Positions 22,306-31,171 are shown, counted from the first letter of the stretch. The stretch is 64,000 nucleotides of DNA from a virus (IMGVR_UViG_3300030339_001052:1-64000); one strand, 5' to 3'. The notes: generated by a model from the sequence alone, not told the origin. A program made the numbers and translations.

Positions 22306-22794
22306 ATGTCAGAATTATTAAACCAAATCCCTCTCAAATTTGAACCGTTGAAAAATAATAGATTCATTGTTAAATTTCCATCTGATATGGGTATTCAATC
22401 TTGGTTTGTTTCTTCTTCTGGTATGCCATCTATTAATCAAAATTCTGTCGAAATTCCTTGGATGAATACATCTACTTATGTATTGGGTCGTTATACTTGG
22501 GAAAAAATAGATGTTACTTTTAGAAATTTAATAGGTCCATCAACAGCACAAGCTATAATGGAATGGGTTAGATTAGAATCAGAAGAAGTAACTGGAAGGC
22601 AGGGTTACGCTGCTGGATATAAACGCGATGTTTCAATTGAATTATTAGACCCAACAGGGGTTTCGGTTCAAAAGTGGATATTAAAAAATGCATTTCCAAC
22701 TACCGTATCTTTTGGGTCATTAAAGTATGATGATGATGCAATTAATGAGATAACTTGTAGTTTAGCGTATGATTATGGAATTTTGGTTTTTTAA
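22306..22794 (+). CDS. Tail tube protein (gp19-like)
   Basis: 162 aa, almost the length of T4 gp19 (163). Typical features are PLKFEPLKNNRFIVKFPSDM, VSSSGMPSINQNSVEIPW, YVLGRYTWEKIDVTF, and at the end FPTTVSFGSLKYDDDAINEI, followed by CSLAYDYGILVF. These are the conserved strands of the tube hexamer. The tube is pushed through the host envelope by sheath contraction. It is followed by a strong terminator. Confidence 0.95.
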   Translation: MSELLNQIPLKFEPLKNNRFIVKFPSDMGIQSWFVSSSGMPSINQNSVEIPWMNTSTYVLGRYTWEKIDVTFRNLIGPSTAQAIMEWVRLESEEVTGRQGYAAGYKRDVSIELLDPTGVSVQKWILKNAFPTTVSFGSLKYDDDAINEITCSLAYDYGILVF

Positions 22795-22831
22795 AAATTA
22801 AATACAATTTCTTTATATATTCTTTTTTTTT

Positions 22832-22872
22832 ATTTGGTTTGATATATTAATATGTCAAACCAAATTTTTTTG
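22832..22872 (+). terminator. Intrinsic terminator after the tail tube gene
   Basis: ATTTGGTTTGA (22832-22842) pairs with TCAAACCAAAT (22855-22865), then a T run. It isolates the tube gene from the endonuclease gene downstream. Confidence 0.9.
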
Positions 22873-22901
22873 CTTAAATGAATAAAAAAATAATTATAAT
22901 A

Positions 22902-22909
22902 TATTTATA
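22902..22909 (+). promoter_or_regulatory. Candidate phage late promoter almost touching a start codon
   Basis: TATTTATAATAA lies only 4 nt before the ATG at 22914. If transcription starts 5-10 nt downstream of the octamer, the mRNA would be nearly leaderless or use a later start. Confidence 0.45.
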
Positions 22910-22913
22910 ATAA

Positions 22914-23396
22914 ATGAAACAACCTATTAATAACAATACAGGTATTAAACCTAAAAAAAAGAAAGAGGTTAAAGAATATAAATGTGGCTATGGAACATCT
23001 AAGCTTGAAATATATTTTAAAGAAAATTTTTTAGATAAATTGGAAATTGAATATGAATATCAAAAGGAATTCAAATCATTAAAACGTGTTTGGGATTTTT
23101 ATTTACCTAAATGCTTGATACTCATTGAAATAGATGGGGATTATTATCATAATAATCCTGAAACAAATAAAAAACCACCAAATAGAATGCAAAATAAAAA
23201 TAAACGTTCTGATGAAGCCAAAAATAGGTGGGCGGCTATAAATGGAATAGTTTTAATAAGAATATGGGAAAATGATATTCATAAAAAACCAGAAATGGTT
23301 ATGGAGATGCTGCGAAAAAGAACTGGTGCCGAAAAAGAAAAACAAATTATTATTGAGAAAAAGAAAACTGGTGAATTTTACCATAATAAAACCTAA
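22914..23396 (+). CDS. Vsr-like (EDxHD) homing endonuclease
   Basis: 160 aa, a single nuclease domain with a basic N-terminal tail. Catalytic pattern: SKLEIYF (E32), WDFYLP (D61), LILIEIDGDYYHNNPE (E72, D74, H79), SDEAKNRW (D100) and GIVLIRIWENDI. This is the very-short-patch-repair-like fold used by many T4-like free-standing endonucleases. It is wedged between the terminator of the tail tube gene and the gp26-like gene, and carries its own TATTTATA motif, so it looks like an insertion in the tail cluster. The nuclease part is like that of the 485 gene but lacks the zinc-finger module. Confidence 0.82.
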   Translation: MKQPINNNTGIKPKKKKEVKEYKCGYGTSKLEIYFKENFLDKLEIEYEYQKEFKSLKRVWDFYLPKCLILIEIDGDYYHNNPETNKKPPNRMQNKNKRSDEAKNRWAAINGIVLIRIWENDIHKKPEMVMEMLRKRTGAEKEKQIIIEKKKTGEFYHNKT

Positions 23397-23455
23397 CCAA
23401 TTATTTAAACATAAAATAATTAAGCTAAAATATTTAATATAATAACTAATATCTA

Positions 23456-24604
23456 ATGATGACAAAAGAAGAAAAAATGCGTGAGTCCGAAAGTGAATTT
23501 TTAAATGAAGCTTTACGTGAGGCGATAGAAAAAAATAGCCAGGGTGTAAATGCGTTGGAAAAAATAACACCTAAAATATCAAACCAACAAAAACTGTCCC
23601 CAAAAATAGTTGAAGATTATATTGAAGATGATTATATACCAGAGGTTAGTAATTATGAAAATGAAGAATTTGAAGGTGAAGAATCATATGATGTGGCTTA
23701 CGATAAAATTAAATTACCAAGTAATGGATTAATCTATGGTAAAAACTTTAAAAATTCTAAGATAGCTGTTAGTTATTTAACTGGATCAGATGAAGATATT
23801 ATATCTAATCCTGGTATTTATACGGAAACAATTAATGGTGAGAGTCAATTATTCGATGTTTTATTACGCCGAAAAATTTTAGATAAAAATATTAGGCCAG
23901 AGTTACTTTGTAATGCTGATAGGGATGCTATAATTGTATGGCTTCGATCTACTAGTTATGGTAATTATCCAATTTCAACTGTTGATCCAGATACTGGTGA
24001 ACGTTTTGATACGGAAATTGATTTAAGTCAGATTAAACCAAAAGAATTTACTCTTACACCAAACGAAAATGGTTATTTCCAATTTGTGTTACCACAGTCA
24101 AATGATGTAATTGAATTTAGATTTCTGGTACATAAAGATGAACTTGATTATAATAAGTTATTACAAAAATCCAACAAAAAATTAAAAAAACACGCATTAA
24201 ATAGTGCTAAGGATTTATTAATTGAAATTATAGGTGAAGATACATCTATTGATAAATTATCAAAAACAAAATTAGATAACGCATTAAAACTTGTCGATGA
24301 ATACGTTGGTTCTATAGAGGATACAGATGATTATTTAAATGCAAAGGGTATTACGTTTAGACTTGAAAAATCAGTTATTTCAATAAATGGTGAAAAAAAT
24401 AGAAATTATATTCATAATTATATTAAAAACATACGTGTATATGATTCGTTGGCATTAAGAAGGTTTATAACAGATAATATACCTTCTTTGAATTATCAAA
24501 TAACCATTACCCGACCTGAAACAACAAATTCGAGTCTTGGAGGTGGCTCTGAATTTACTACGTTTCTTACGCTCGACGAAACTATTTTTCTCAATTACAA
24601 GTGA
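23456..24604 (+). CDS. gp26-like baseplate hub/tail assembly protein
   Basis: 382 aa. The stretch from about 140 to 200 (LLRRKILDKNIRPELLCNAD, RDAIIVWLRSTSYG, then YPISTVDPDTGERFDTEIDL) is the signature of the T4 gp26 family (phage T4 baseplate protein). T4 gp26 is 208 aa; this protein has an acidic 90-residue N-terminal extension and a longer C terminus. In T4, gp26 with gp51 and gp28 acts in hub assembly. Position between tail tube and tape measure is that of tail assembly chaperones in other phages. Its 3' end overlaps a small frame encoding a gp51-like sequence. Confidence 0.75.
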   Translation: MMTKEEKMRESESEFLNEALREAIEKNSQGVNALEKITPKISNQQKLSPKIVEDYIEDDYIPEVSNYENEEFEGEESYDVAYDKIKLPSNGLIYGKNFKNSKIAVSYLTGSDEDIISNPGIYTETINGESQLFDVLLRRKILDKNIRPELLCNADRDAIIVWLRSTSYGNYPISTVDPDTGERFDTEIDLSQIKPKEFTLTPNENGYFQFVLPQSNDVIEFRFLVHKDELDYNKLLQKSNKKLKKHALNSAKDLLIEIIGEDTSIDKLSKTKLDNALKLVDEYVGSIEDTDDYLNAKGITFRLEKSVISINGEKNRNYIHNYIKNIRVYDSLALRRFITDNIPSLNYQITITRPETTNSSLGGGSEFTTFLTLDETIFLNYK

Positions 24605-24788
24605 TTTTAAAGGAAAATTATGGGATGAGTTTTGGGGGTGTCAGGCATATATTGGTCTTGATATGCCTTTAATAAAAAGTATGCCAGTTTATGAACGTAA
24701 ATACCAAATAGCAAGGCATAATGATAAAACAAAAACAGATGCTGAGGAACGAGAATCCGCAATAAGAAATAGGAAGAATAAAAAATAA
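24537..24788 (+). CDS. Small gp51-like assembly factor in an overlapping frame
   Basis: The frame is open from 24504 but has no ATG before 24663; the only early start is TTG at 24537 (83 aa). The conserved-looking part, FKGKLWDEFWGCQAYIGLDM then MPVYERKYQIARHN, resembles the MPIxxRKxxIxxHN motif of T4-like gp51 and similar hub assembly catalysts. Because that part begins right where the gp26-like frame stops (24604), the product may come from TTG initiation, from coupled re-initiation, or from a +1 (or -2) ribosomal shift that fuses it to the gp26-like protein. The start given is therefore uncertain. Confidence 0.55.
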   Translation: MEVALNLLRFLRSTKLFFSITSDFKGKLWDEFWGCQAYIGLDMPLIKSMPVYERKYQIARHNDKTKTDAEERESAIRNRKNKK

Positions 24789-24789
24789 T

Positions 24790-24825
24790 AAAACGGTAGG
24801 ACTAATTAAACTGTTCTACCGTTTT
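24790..24825. terminator. Bidirectional terminator between convergent genes
   Basis: AAAACGGTAG (24790-24799) pairs with CTACCGTTTT (24816-24825), with further inner pairs GAC/GTT. Located between a plus gene ending at 24788 and a minus gene ending at 24830. Confidence 0.8.
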
Positions 24826-24829
24826 ATCG

Positions 24830-24988
24830 TTATGCTATCCACGCAAATAGGAAGAATATCCCAACTATTATAGCTATTCCAATAATTCTAGCAAAAAACC
24901 AAAGTAAAGTAACACCCCACCAATCATTTGAATCGTAAATTTCCTGTGTTCCCTTGACTGGCTCGTGTATCCAATATCTCTTTTCCAT
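24830..24988 (-). CDS. 52-aa membrane peptide on the minus strand
   Basis: MEKRYWIHEPVKGTQEIYDS is a polar head, then WWGVTLLWFFARIIGIAIIV and GIFFLFAWIA make one long or two short membrane spans. It sits alone between two tail genes, with a clear host-type promoter upstream (25032-25063) and a terminator directly after. A single-gene early unit; function unknown, plausibly host-membrane modification. Confidence 0.62.
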   Translation of the reverse strand: MEKRYWIHEPVKGTQEIYDSNDWWGVTLLWFFARIIGIAIIVGIFFLFAWIA

Positions 24989-25031
24989 AATAATTTAATT
25001 TAAATTGTTTTAATTCTGTGTTAGTGAAATA

Positions 25032-25063
25032 CAAAAATAAAACAATGTTTTCAAATAAACAAA
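25032..25063 (-). promoter_or_regulatory. Bacteroidota-type promoter for the 52-aa membrane peptide
   Basis: On the minus strand TTTG, 20 nt, TATTTTTG, 43 nt upstream of the start at 24988. Matches the TTTG / TAnnTTTG consensus exactly. Confidence 0.65.
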
Positions 25064-25101
25064 TAATTTAAGTATTCTTAAATCAAATTTTTAAAACCAT
25101 A

Positions 25102-25109
25102 TATTTATA
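25102..25109 (+). promoter_or_regulatory. Candidate phage late promoter (TATTTATA)
   Basis: TATTTATACTAAA 16 nt before the tape measure start. Confidence 0.5.
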
Positions 25110-25125
25110 CTAAACAACTTTTAAT

Positions 25126-27612
25126 ATGGCAGATCCAGCATTAACCCAAAGAGATATAAATAAATTAATCGATACACTTGATAAGATTAACAATACATTA
25201 GGTAAAGTTAATTCTAATAGTGGTAAAGGGGGTACTGCACCTAAATCAGAAGTTAATTCTGAGCAACTAATGAGTAAAATGCTCACAAAAAAACTAAAAG
25301 ATAACAAGGCTTATTTAGATATTATATCAAAAATAGAAAAAATTTCTCAATCAAATTTAAAATTGGGATCTGAAAACGAAAAATTAGATAAACAAAAATT
25401 AATTTATATTAAAAAGCAAGAGGAGTTAGAAAAGCTTCGTAATGCCAATACTACGTCTATGAAAAAAGCACAAGAAGTGGCTCATAGAAAAATGTTAAAA
25501 ACTGCTTCGGATGATTATAAAAGAGAAGCCGATAAATATAAATTATTAGAAAAAGAAATAAAATTAGAAGAAGAAAAAGCACGAATAATTAAAGATGCTG
25601 GTATAGACGAATCAAAAGCTATAAAAAAAGAAGAGGATAGAGAAACAAGTAGACGAAAAAGAAAAGAAGCTTTCGATAATACAACAAAAGCTACAGAAAA
25701 ATATTTATTAAAACAAGCTGGTGCTGCGTTGAATATAATGTTAGATGCTGATAGTGCAATTAGTAAAATGTCAGCTAATTATGGACTTTCTAAAAATGAA
25801 TCTGGTGAATTAAAGAAAAATATTGGTGAAATTGCTTGGAAAACACAATTAATTGGTATTGGTACGGCTGATTTAGTTAAAATGCAAACATCCTATACTG
25901 ATCAGATGGGTAGATCTGTTATGTTAGGTAAAGAAAATTTAGTATCAATGGCTGATACATCCGTGGCTTTAGGTTTAGGGGTGGAAGCGACTGGTCAAAT
26001 GGCAGCAGATATGAACCTATTTGGTTCTGGTGTTGCTGATAGTATGGAAACACTTCACCAATTATCGGATTTATCAAAACAATCTGGTGTTTCATCAACA
26101 ATTGCAGCTAAAAAATTTGAAGGGAATTTAAAGCTTGCAAATACTTATAATTTTAAGAATGGTATTGATGGTGTAAAGGAAATGTCTGTTTACGCTACAA
26201 AGATGGGTATTAAAATGGAATCGGTAGCTTCGTTTGCTGATAAAATTTCATCTCCAGAAGGAGCTTTACAGACAGCAGCTTCACTACAAGTTCTTGGTGG
26301 TGGATTCGCATCTATGGCAGATCCAATGAAATTAATGAATCAGGGTATAACTGATATGGAAGGCTTAACACAAACATACTCAAAAATGTTAGATGGTGTT
26401 ATTTCTATTGATAAAACTACTGGTAAATTAAATGAAAATGGGTATGAAAAAATACGTATAAAAGCGGCTGCTGAAGCTGCTGGTATTTCTTTTGATGACA
26501 TGATGACAGCTGCAAGAACAAAGGCTCAACGAACAGCAATAACACATGATGTTTCTTTAAATACAAATATTAAAACAGACGAACAAAAAGATTTATTAAC
26601 TTCTCTCGCTACATTTGATAATAAAAATGGTGGCTATACTGTAAATGTCAATGGAACTCAAAAATCAATTACTAAATTAGACGCAAAAGATTTACAATCA
26701 ATAAAACCCGATAAAGTTCAAATACGAGATATAGCAGAAAATACATTAGGAATAAAAGAAATATTAGATAATGGACTAAAAGCTCTTTTAACTGCTATTG
26801 TTGGTCCATTATTAACTGCGGTTAATACTGTTGCTAAATATATATTACAAGCATTTCATTTTTTAATGCCAACCGTTGAAAATGGGGCTAAAGGTATTTC
26901 AAATGTAGCGAATTCCTCAATGGGAGGAAAAGTTCTTGGTGATATTGGACAGGTTGGTGGAAAAGTGATGGCAACAAATGGGCTAAAAAGTTTAACTAAG
27001 GCTGGTTTAGGAATGGGATTGAGAGCTATTCCATACGTTGGAGGTGCTATTGATGCTGGTTTTGCGGTTAATGACCTGATACACGGTAATTATCGTAGTG
27101 CTGGTATGAATGCTGCAGCTGCAGGTGCTAATTTTATCCCAGGTGTTGGTCCTGCTATTGGGTTAGGAATAAATGCAGCAAATGCTGGTATGGATATTTA
27201 TGGTGCAACTCACCCTGATTCAGCACAAGATTTATTAATACCTTCTGGTGGTGGAAGACCTATAAAATTAAATACTAAAGATGATGTATATGCTATGAAA
27301 CCTGGCGGTGCTATTGAACAGTCTATAATGCCTCGTAATGATAGTTCTCATATTTTTAGTGGAGTTTCCCCATCTCATAATAATAATTCCAACAGTGGGG
27401 CTTATAATAATGGAAATGGAAATCATAAAGTTGATATTGGTGGTGCAATTACTTTAAATATGTCTGGTGGTGCATCAGCTAAAATAGATGTAAATGAATT
27501 AATGAAAAATCCTGCTTTTTTAAGGGGGTTGGCAAGAAAGATAGGACAAAGTCTTAATAAAGATGAAAATGGTGGTGGCTATAATGGATCATTTGGACCA
27601 GACTCATATTAA
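25126..27612 (+). CDS. Tail tape measure protein
   Basis: 828 aa (T4 gp29 is 590). Residues about 30-190 are a charged coiled coil. The middle (about 195-450) is helical and rich in Ala, Gly and Met (KMSANYGLSKNESGELKKNI, MADTSVALGLGVEATGQMA, TAASLQVLGGGFASMADPM), typical of tape measures. A hydrophobic region at about 545-690 (LLTAIVGPLLTAVNTVAKY, AIPYVGGAIDAGFAVNDLI, GANFIPGVGPAIGLGI) could insert in the host membrane during DNA entry. The C terminus is Gly/Asn-rich. Position after tube and assembly genes agrees. Tail length is set by its length. Confidence 0.88.
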   Translation: MADPALTQRDINKLIDTLDKINNTLGKVNSNSGKGGTAPKSEVNSEQLMSKMLTKKLKDNKAYLDIISKIEKISQSNLKLGSENEKLDKQKLIYIKKQEELEKLRNANTTSMKKAQEVAHRKMLKTASDDYKREADKYKLLEKEIKLEEEKARIIKDAGIDESKAIKKEEDRETSRRKRKEAFDNTTKATEKYLLKQAGAALNIMLDADSAISKMSANYGLSKNESGELKKNIGEIAWKTQLIGIGTADLVKMQTSYTDQMGRSVMLGKENLVSMADTSVALGLGVEATGQMAADMNLFGSGVADSMETLHQLSDLSKQSGVSSTIAAKKFEGNLKLANTYNFKNGIDGVKEMSVYATKMGIKMESVASFADKISSPEGALQTAASLQVLGGGFASMADPMKLMNQGITDMEGLTQTYSKMLDGVISIDKTTGKLNENGYEKIRIKAAAEAAGISFDDMMTAARTKAQRTAITHDVSLNTNIKTDEQKDLLTSLATFDNKNGGYTVNVNGTQKSITKLDAKDLQSIKPDKVQIRDIAENTLGIKEILDNGLKALLTAIVGPLLTAVNTVAKYILQAFHFLMPTVENGAKGISNVANSSMGGKVLGDIGQVGGKVMATNGLKSLTKAGLGMGLRAIPYVGGAIDAGFAVNDLIHGNYRSAGMNAAAAGANFIPGVGPAIGLGINAANAGMDIYGATHPDSAQDLLIPSGGGRPIKLNTKDDVYAMKPGGAIEQSIMPRNDSSHIFSGVSPSHNNNSNSGAYNNGNGNHKVDIGGAITLNMSGGASAKIDVNELMKNPAFLRGLARKIGQSLNKDENGGGYNGSFGPDSY

Positions 27613-27613
27613 A

Positions 27614-27668
27614 TTGTTCAATAAATTAAGGTGTTCATTGGCAATGAACATTTAACTATATTGAACAA
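27614..27668. repeat. Nested perfect hairpin
   Basis: Outer 10-bp arms TTGTTCAATA (27614-27623) and TATTGAACAA (27659-27668) enclose an inner hairpin TGTTCATT/AATGAACA (27632-27650). All arms share TGTTCA. It directly follows the tape measure stop and may act as a terminator or processing site, though no T tract follows. Confidence 0.75.
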
Positions 27669-27713
27669 AATATTTATCCAAAATAAGTTGTTTATTTAAA
27701 ATATTATTAGTAG

Positions 27714-27955
27714 AATCGCGCGCGCCTGTTCCGTAATGTAAAATCTTAAGAACATATGTTTAAACATTTTTCATTTAAACGATTGATAAAAATAAAATTT
27801 TAAAAAGAAAAACAAATTTTTCTAACATATGTTTTAAACAATTGTTTAAACATATTTTAAAAAATATGTTAGAAAATAAAATTTTAAAAGAAAAACATTT
27901 GTTTAAAACATACGTTATGAAAATATGTTAGAATTTTTTGAAAATGTTTAAATAG
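27714..27955. repeat. Palindrome- and repeat-rich AT segment with a CG run; no gene
   Basis: Part of a 517-nt gap (27613-28129) with no convincing gene. It starts with a TCGCGCGCGCC run (27716-27726), out of character in this genome. Then come palindromes built from AACATATGTT and GTTTAAAC: CTAACATAT at about 27822 with ATATGTTAG at about 27863, centred on GTTTAAACAATTGTTTAAAC. A near-repeat of AAAATAAAATTTTAAAA plus GAAAAACA occurs twice (about 27788 and 27874). Possible replication origin, recombination site or protein-binding array. The rest of the gap (27956-28088) shows only an AT-rich leader. Confidence 0.65.
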
Positions 27956-28088
27956 TAAAAATATTAAAAATTACAATAGTTAAAAACGTTTGGCTTTCAG
28001 CCTTATTTCCATTCGTTTATTTTTTTTAAATTTTTATTGTTGTTTTTACAAATGTTATTCAAATTCCAACAAAAAAATTATTTCAAGG

Positions 28089-28096
28089 TATTTATC
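28089..28096 (+). promoter_or_regulatory. Variant late promoter (TATTTATC)
   Basis: GTATTTATCATCAAA, one mismatch from the recurrent octamer, 33 nt before the start at 28130. Confidence 0.4.
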
Positions 28097-28129
28097 ATCA
28101 AAGGAATATTTTAATTAAATAAAATCAAT

Positions 28130-31100
28130 ATGTTAGGTAAAGATATCAATAGCGTTTCACCAAAATTAAGAGATAATTTACTTATGCAGACAATAGGTAA
28201 ATATCCAATGGTTACAGTTCCATTAATTAATCCAATAGGTACATCTGTTGATATATATAATTCTGTTCCTATATTAAAAAGCTATATTGCTCCTGATGGA
28301 TTATTAACACATACCAACAATACAATCAACAATGATTTTTATTCTGAATATAGAAATTTAGATTCTAATGTAGTTGAATATATAAAAACAAAAAACATAT
28401 ATACCAAGGATAATACTTATTTAGATAAAACATCGAAAAGCATTGCTCAACAATCAGCCAATGCAGTTTTAGGATATTTATTTGGGGATACTGTAGGAGT
28501 AAGTATTACTGGAAATAATACTTTTAATATAAGTTCAAGCTATGAGATAGGTAATACATTAGCGGGAATGGCCGCAGGTGTTGCATTAGGCACAGAAAGC
28601 AAATTAGGCACCATAGCTCTACGTTCTCTTGGTTTGACATTAGCTAATTCAGTTCTCAATAAAACACGTCAAAATGAGGATTTATTTGGTTGGATAAAAC
28701 AACCGTTGAGTTATTTAGATGCGGTTGATAAGTTGGATACTGAAAAGTTGAATTTATCAAGTGGATTATCAAATATAATTGGTGGATACTTTCCAATATA
28801 TCTTTATTCTGAAATAAAAAAAGATGGTGGTGATGATTTTAATATTTATAAAAATGATTATACTTGGACTAATTTTTCAAGTGGAAAATATGCTTTTAAT
28901 ATAAATCATCCAGGATCGATAATTGATACGAGTAATATTATCACAAATAAGCAGTCTCTATTATATAAAACCCAACAAATGTTTATTAGTGGAAAGATAA
29001 AAACACTTGTTACTGATTATGAAAGAAATGATGGTGAAATTGGTACAATTACTAAAGGTAGAGCATTAAAAAATAAAGATGGCATTAATTATAGTAGAAT
29101 TTGGACTGCAAATAACCAATATAATAATATAAAAAATTTAATAAGACCTTTTAATTCCGATACTGAAAATACACAAATATTAGAAAAAGATTTAAAACGT
29201 GTAAGGCCAGGGGCTAACGCATTAAAAACTTTTGGTGTTTTACAAGATGATGGATTTGTTAAAATATCACCTTATAAGGATTTCAATTCAAAGACAGACG
29301 TCCATAAATATATGTTATCTATTGAAAATTTAGCTTGGAAACAAAAGTCAGGATTTTTAGATACATTGATTCAAGGTAGTTCACAGGATGGTCCTAATGG
29401 TGGTAGAATTATGTGGTTTCCACCTTATGATATTAAATTCACGGATCAATCAAGTACATCGTGGAATTCTGATAACTTTATTGGTAGAGGAGAGCCAGTA
29501 TATACATATTTAAACAATGAAAGAAGTGGAACTCTTAGTTTTAAATTAATTGTTGACCATCCAAGTATTCTTAATTACTATAAACAAAAAGACCCAAGCG
29601 GTATTAATATTAAAGATGATGATTATCTTAGATTTATTGCTGGTGTAGATGTTATTGATTTAGAAAATGATATAAAGGTAGAAAATACAACACCAATACC
29701 TGTAACTCCAGTAAAAGAAACAAAAACAAATACATTTACTTTTAAAATATATTTCCCAAATAATTTTAGTGGTATTGATTACACAGATCCACGAGATGTT
29801 ATGAATTATTTATATAGTGGAAATGGGTGTAATTGGTCGGGTGGAAATGGATATGAAATTTTCACTGGTGATTGGTATGGGTTAAGTTCAGAAACTGAGT
29901 CACCTTGCCAGAATAATAAATATTATTATAAAGTTGACTCGGCATATGAAAATCAAGGTTTAACACCATTAACAAATTATAAAGATATTAATGCTAATGG
30001 TTTGAATTCTAAAAAAAATGAAAATGAAACATATTCGTTTTATGATTTAATTACTACGTTTGGTAATATTGATGCAAATAATAATAGTGCTGATCAATCA
30101 ATTTTAGATGTATTAAAGACAATTACTAAAATTGAAATAAATGGTTATGCAAGTAATCAAGGAAGTAGTAGTCAAAACGTTGAATTATCAAAAAATAGAG
30201 GTAAGGTGGTTGAAAATTGGTTAAAAAAATATATTAATTTATATAATCCGAATATAAAAAAGGAAAATATAACATCTAAGGGTGTATTTAAAACAGTAAA
30301 AACAACTAATAAAGATACTAATTCATTAGAAATGAAAAAAGAAAGAGTTGTTTTGGTTAGATTAACAACGAGTTCAGAAACAGTTTTTAATGCACCAGAT
30401 AAAACATCATATTCATCAATAAAAGATATTATTTCAGCTAAACCCCAATCATCAACGACCACTCGTAAAAAGGTGGATATGTACGGATATTCAGCCAGCA
30501 ATCCTTCTAATGGTAGTAATTCAAAATTATATAATGATGAAGCTCAATTTTTTGAAAAATTAGGTGGTGATAAGGGTGGAACTGGTGATTTTATATTAAA
30601 TAAATTTAGTGAAAAAATTAAATATTTTAGTCCAGCGTTTCATAGTACTACACCTGAGGGTTTTAATTCGAGATTAACGTTTCTACAACAATGTATGAAA
30701 CAAGGTAATACTGATACTAATAATAATACTACATTAGGTGCTAATTTAGCATTTGGTAGACCGCCTATTTGTGTTCTTAGAATTGGTGATTTTTATAATA
30801 CAAAGGTTATTTTTGATAATTTAAATATTGATTTCGAGCCTCTTGTTTGGGATTTAAATGTAGAAGGAATAGGTGTTCAACCAATGTTAGCAAACGTTAA
30901 TTTATCATTTAAATTTATTGGTGGTTCAGATTTAACAGGCCCAATTGCAAGATTACAAAATGCAATTACATTTAATTTCTTTGCGAATACTGGTGTTTAC
31001 GATGATAGGAATGATAGATTTATAACAGATGAACAAACTGGACAGTCAACAAATAATTATTACCCATTATATAATCCAGGTGTTTATGATGATCAAAATC

Positions 31101-31171
31101 TAAATACAGCCCTATTAAGTGATATGAAAGATTCTATAATAACTGGTATAAATAATAATATTAAAATATGA
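28130..31171 (+). CDS. Large baseplate/tube-tip protein with OmpA-like domain
   Basis: 1013 aa. The N-terminal half is structural, with an Ala/Gly-rich hydrophobic patch (ANAVLGYLFGD, GNTLAGMAAGVALG). Residues about 533-745 form an OmpA-like peptidoglycan-binding domain: FTFKIYFPNNFS (first strand), ITKIEINGYASNQGSSSQNV (about 663-682), ELSKNRGKVVENWLKKY and KKERVVLVRL. The last 230 residues (RPPICVLRIGDFYNTKVIFD, WDLNVEGIGVQPMLANVNLS) match baseplate proteins around gp48/gp54/gp53 of T4-like phages. Likely contacts cell-wall peptidoglycan during entry. It overlaps the next gene by 4 nt. Confidence 0.7.
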   Translation: MLGKDINSVSPKLRDNLLMQTIGKYPMVTVPLINPIGTSVDIYNSVPILKSYIAPDGLLTHTNNTINNDFYSEYRNLDSNVVEYIKTKNIYTKDNTYLDKTSKSIAQQSANAVLGYLFGDTVGVSITGNNTFNISSSYEIGNTLAGMAAGVALGTESKLGTIALRSLGLTLANSVLNKTRQNEDLFGWIKQPLSYLDAVDKLDTEKLNLSSGLSNIIGGYFPIYLYSEIKKDGGDDFNIYKNDYTWTNFSSGKYAFNINHPGSIIDTSNIITNKQSLLYKTQQMFISGKIKTLVTDYERNDGEIGTITKGRALKNKDGINYSRIWTANNQYNNIKNLIRPFNSDTENTQILEKDLKRVRPGANALKTFGVLQDDGFVKISPYKDFNSKTDVHKYMLSIENLAWKQKSGFLDTLIQGSSQDGPNGGRIMWFPPYDIKFTDQSSTSWNSDNFIGRGEPVYTYLNNERSGTLSFKLIVDHPSILNYYKQKDPSGINIKDDDYLRFIAGVDVIDLENDIKVENTTPIPVTPVKETKTNTFTFKIYFPNNFSGIDYTDPRDVMNYLYSGNGCNWSGGNGYEIFTGDWYGLSSETESPCQNNKYYYKVDSAYENQGLTPLTNYKDINANGLNSKKNENETYSFYDLITTFGNIDANNNSADQSILDVLKTITKIEINGYASNQGSSSQNVELSKNRGKVVENWLKKYINLYNPNIKKENITSKGVFKTVKTTNKDTNSLEMKKERVVLVRLTTSSETVFNAPDKTSYSSIKDIISAKPQSSTTTRKKVDMYGYSASNPSNGSNSKLYNDEAQFFEKLGGDKGGTGDFILNKFSEKIKYFSPAFHSTTPEGFNSRLTFLQQCMKQGNTDTNNNTTLGANLAFGRPPICVLRIGDFYNTKVIFDNLNIDFEPLVWDLNVEGIGVQPMLANVNLSFKFIGGSDLTGPIARLQNAITFNFFANTGVYDDRNDRFITDEQTGQSTNNYYPLYNPGVYDDQNLNTALLSDMKDSIITGINNNIKI

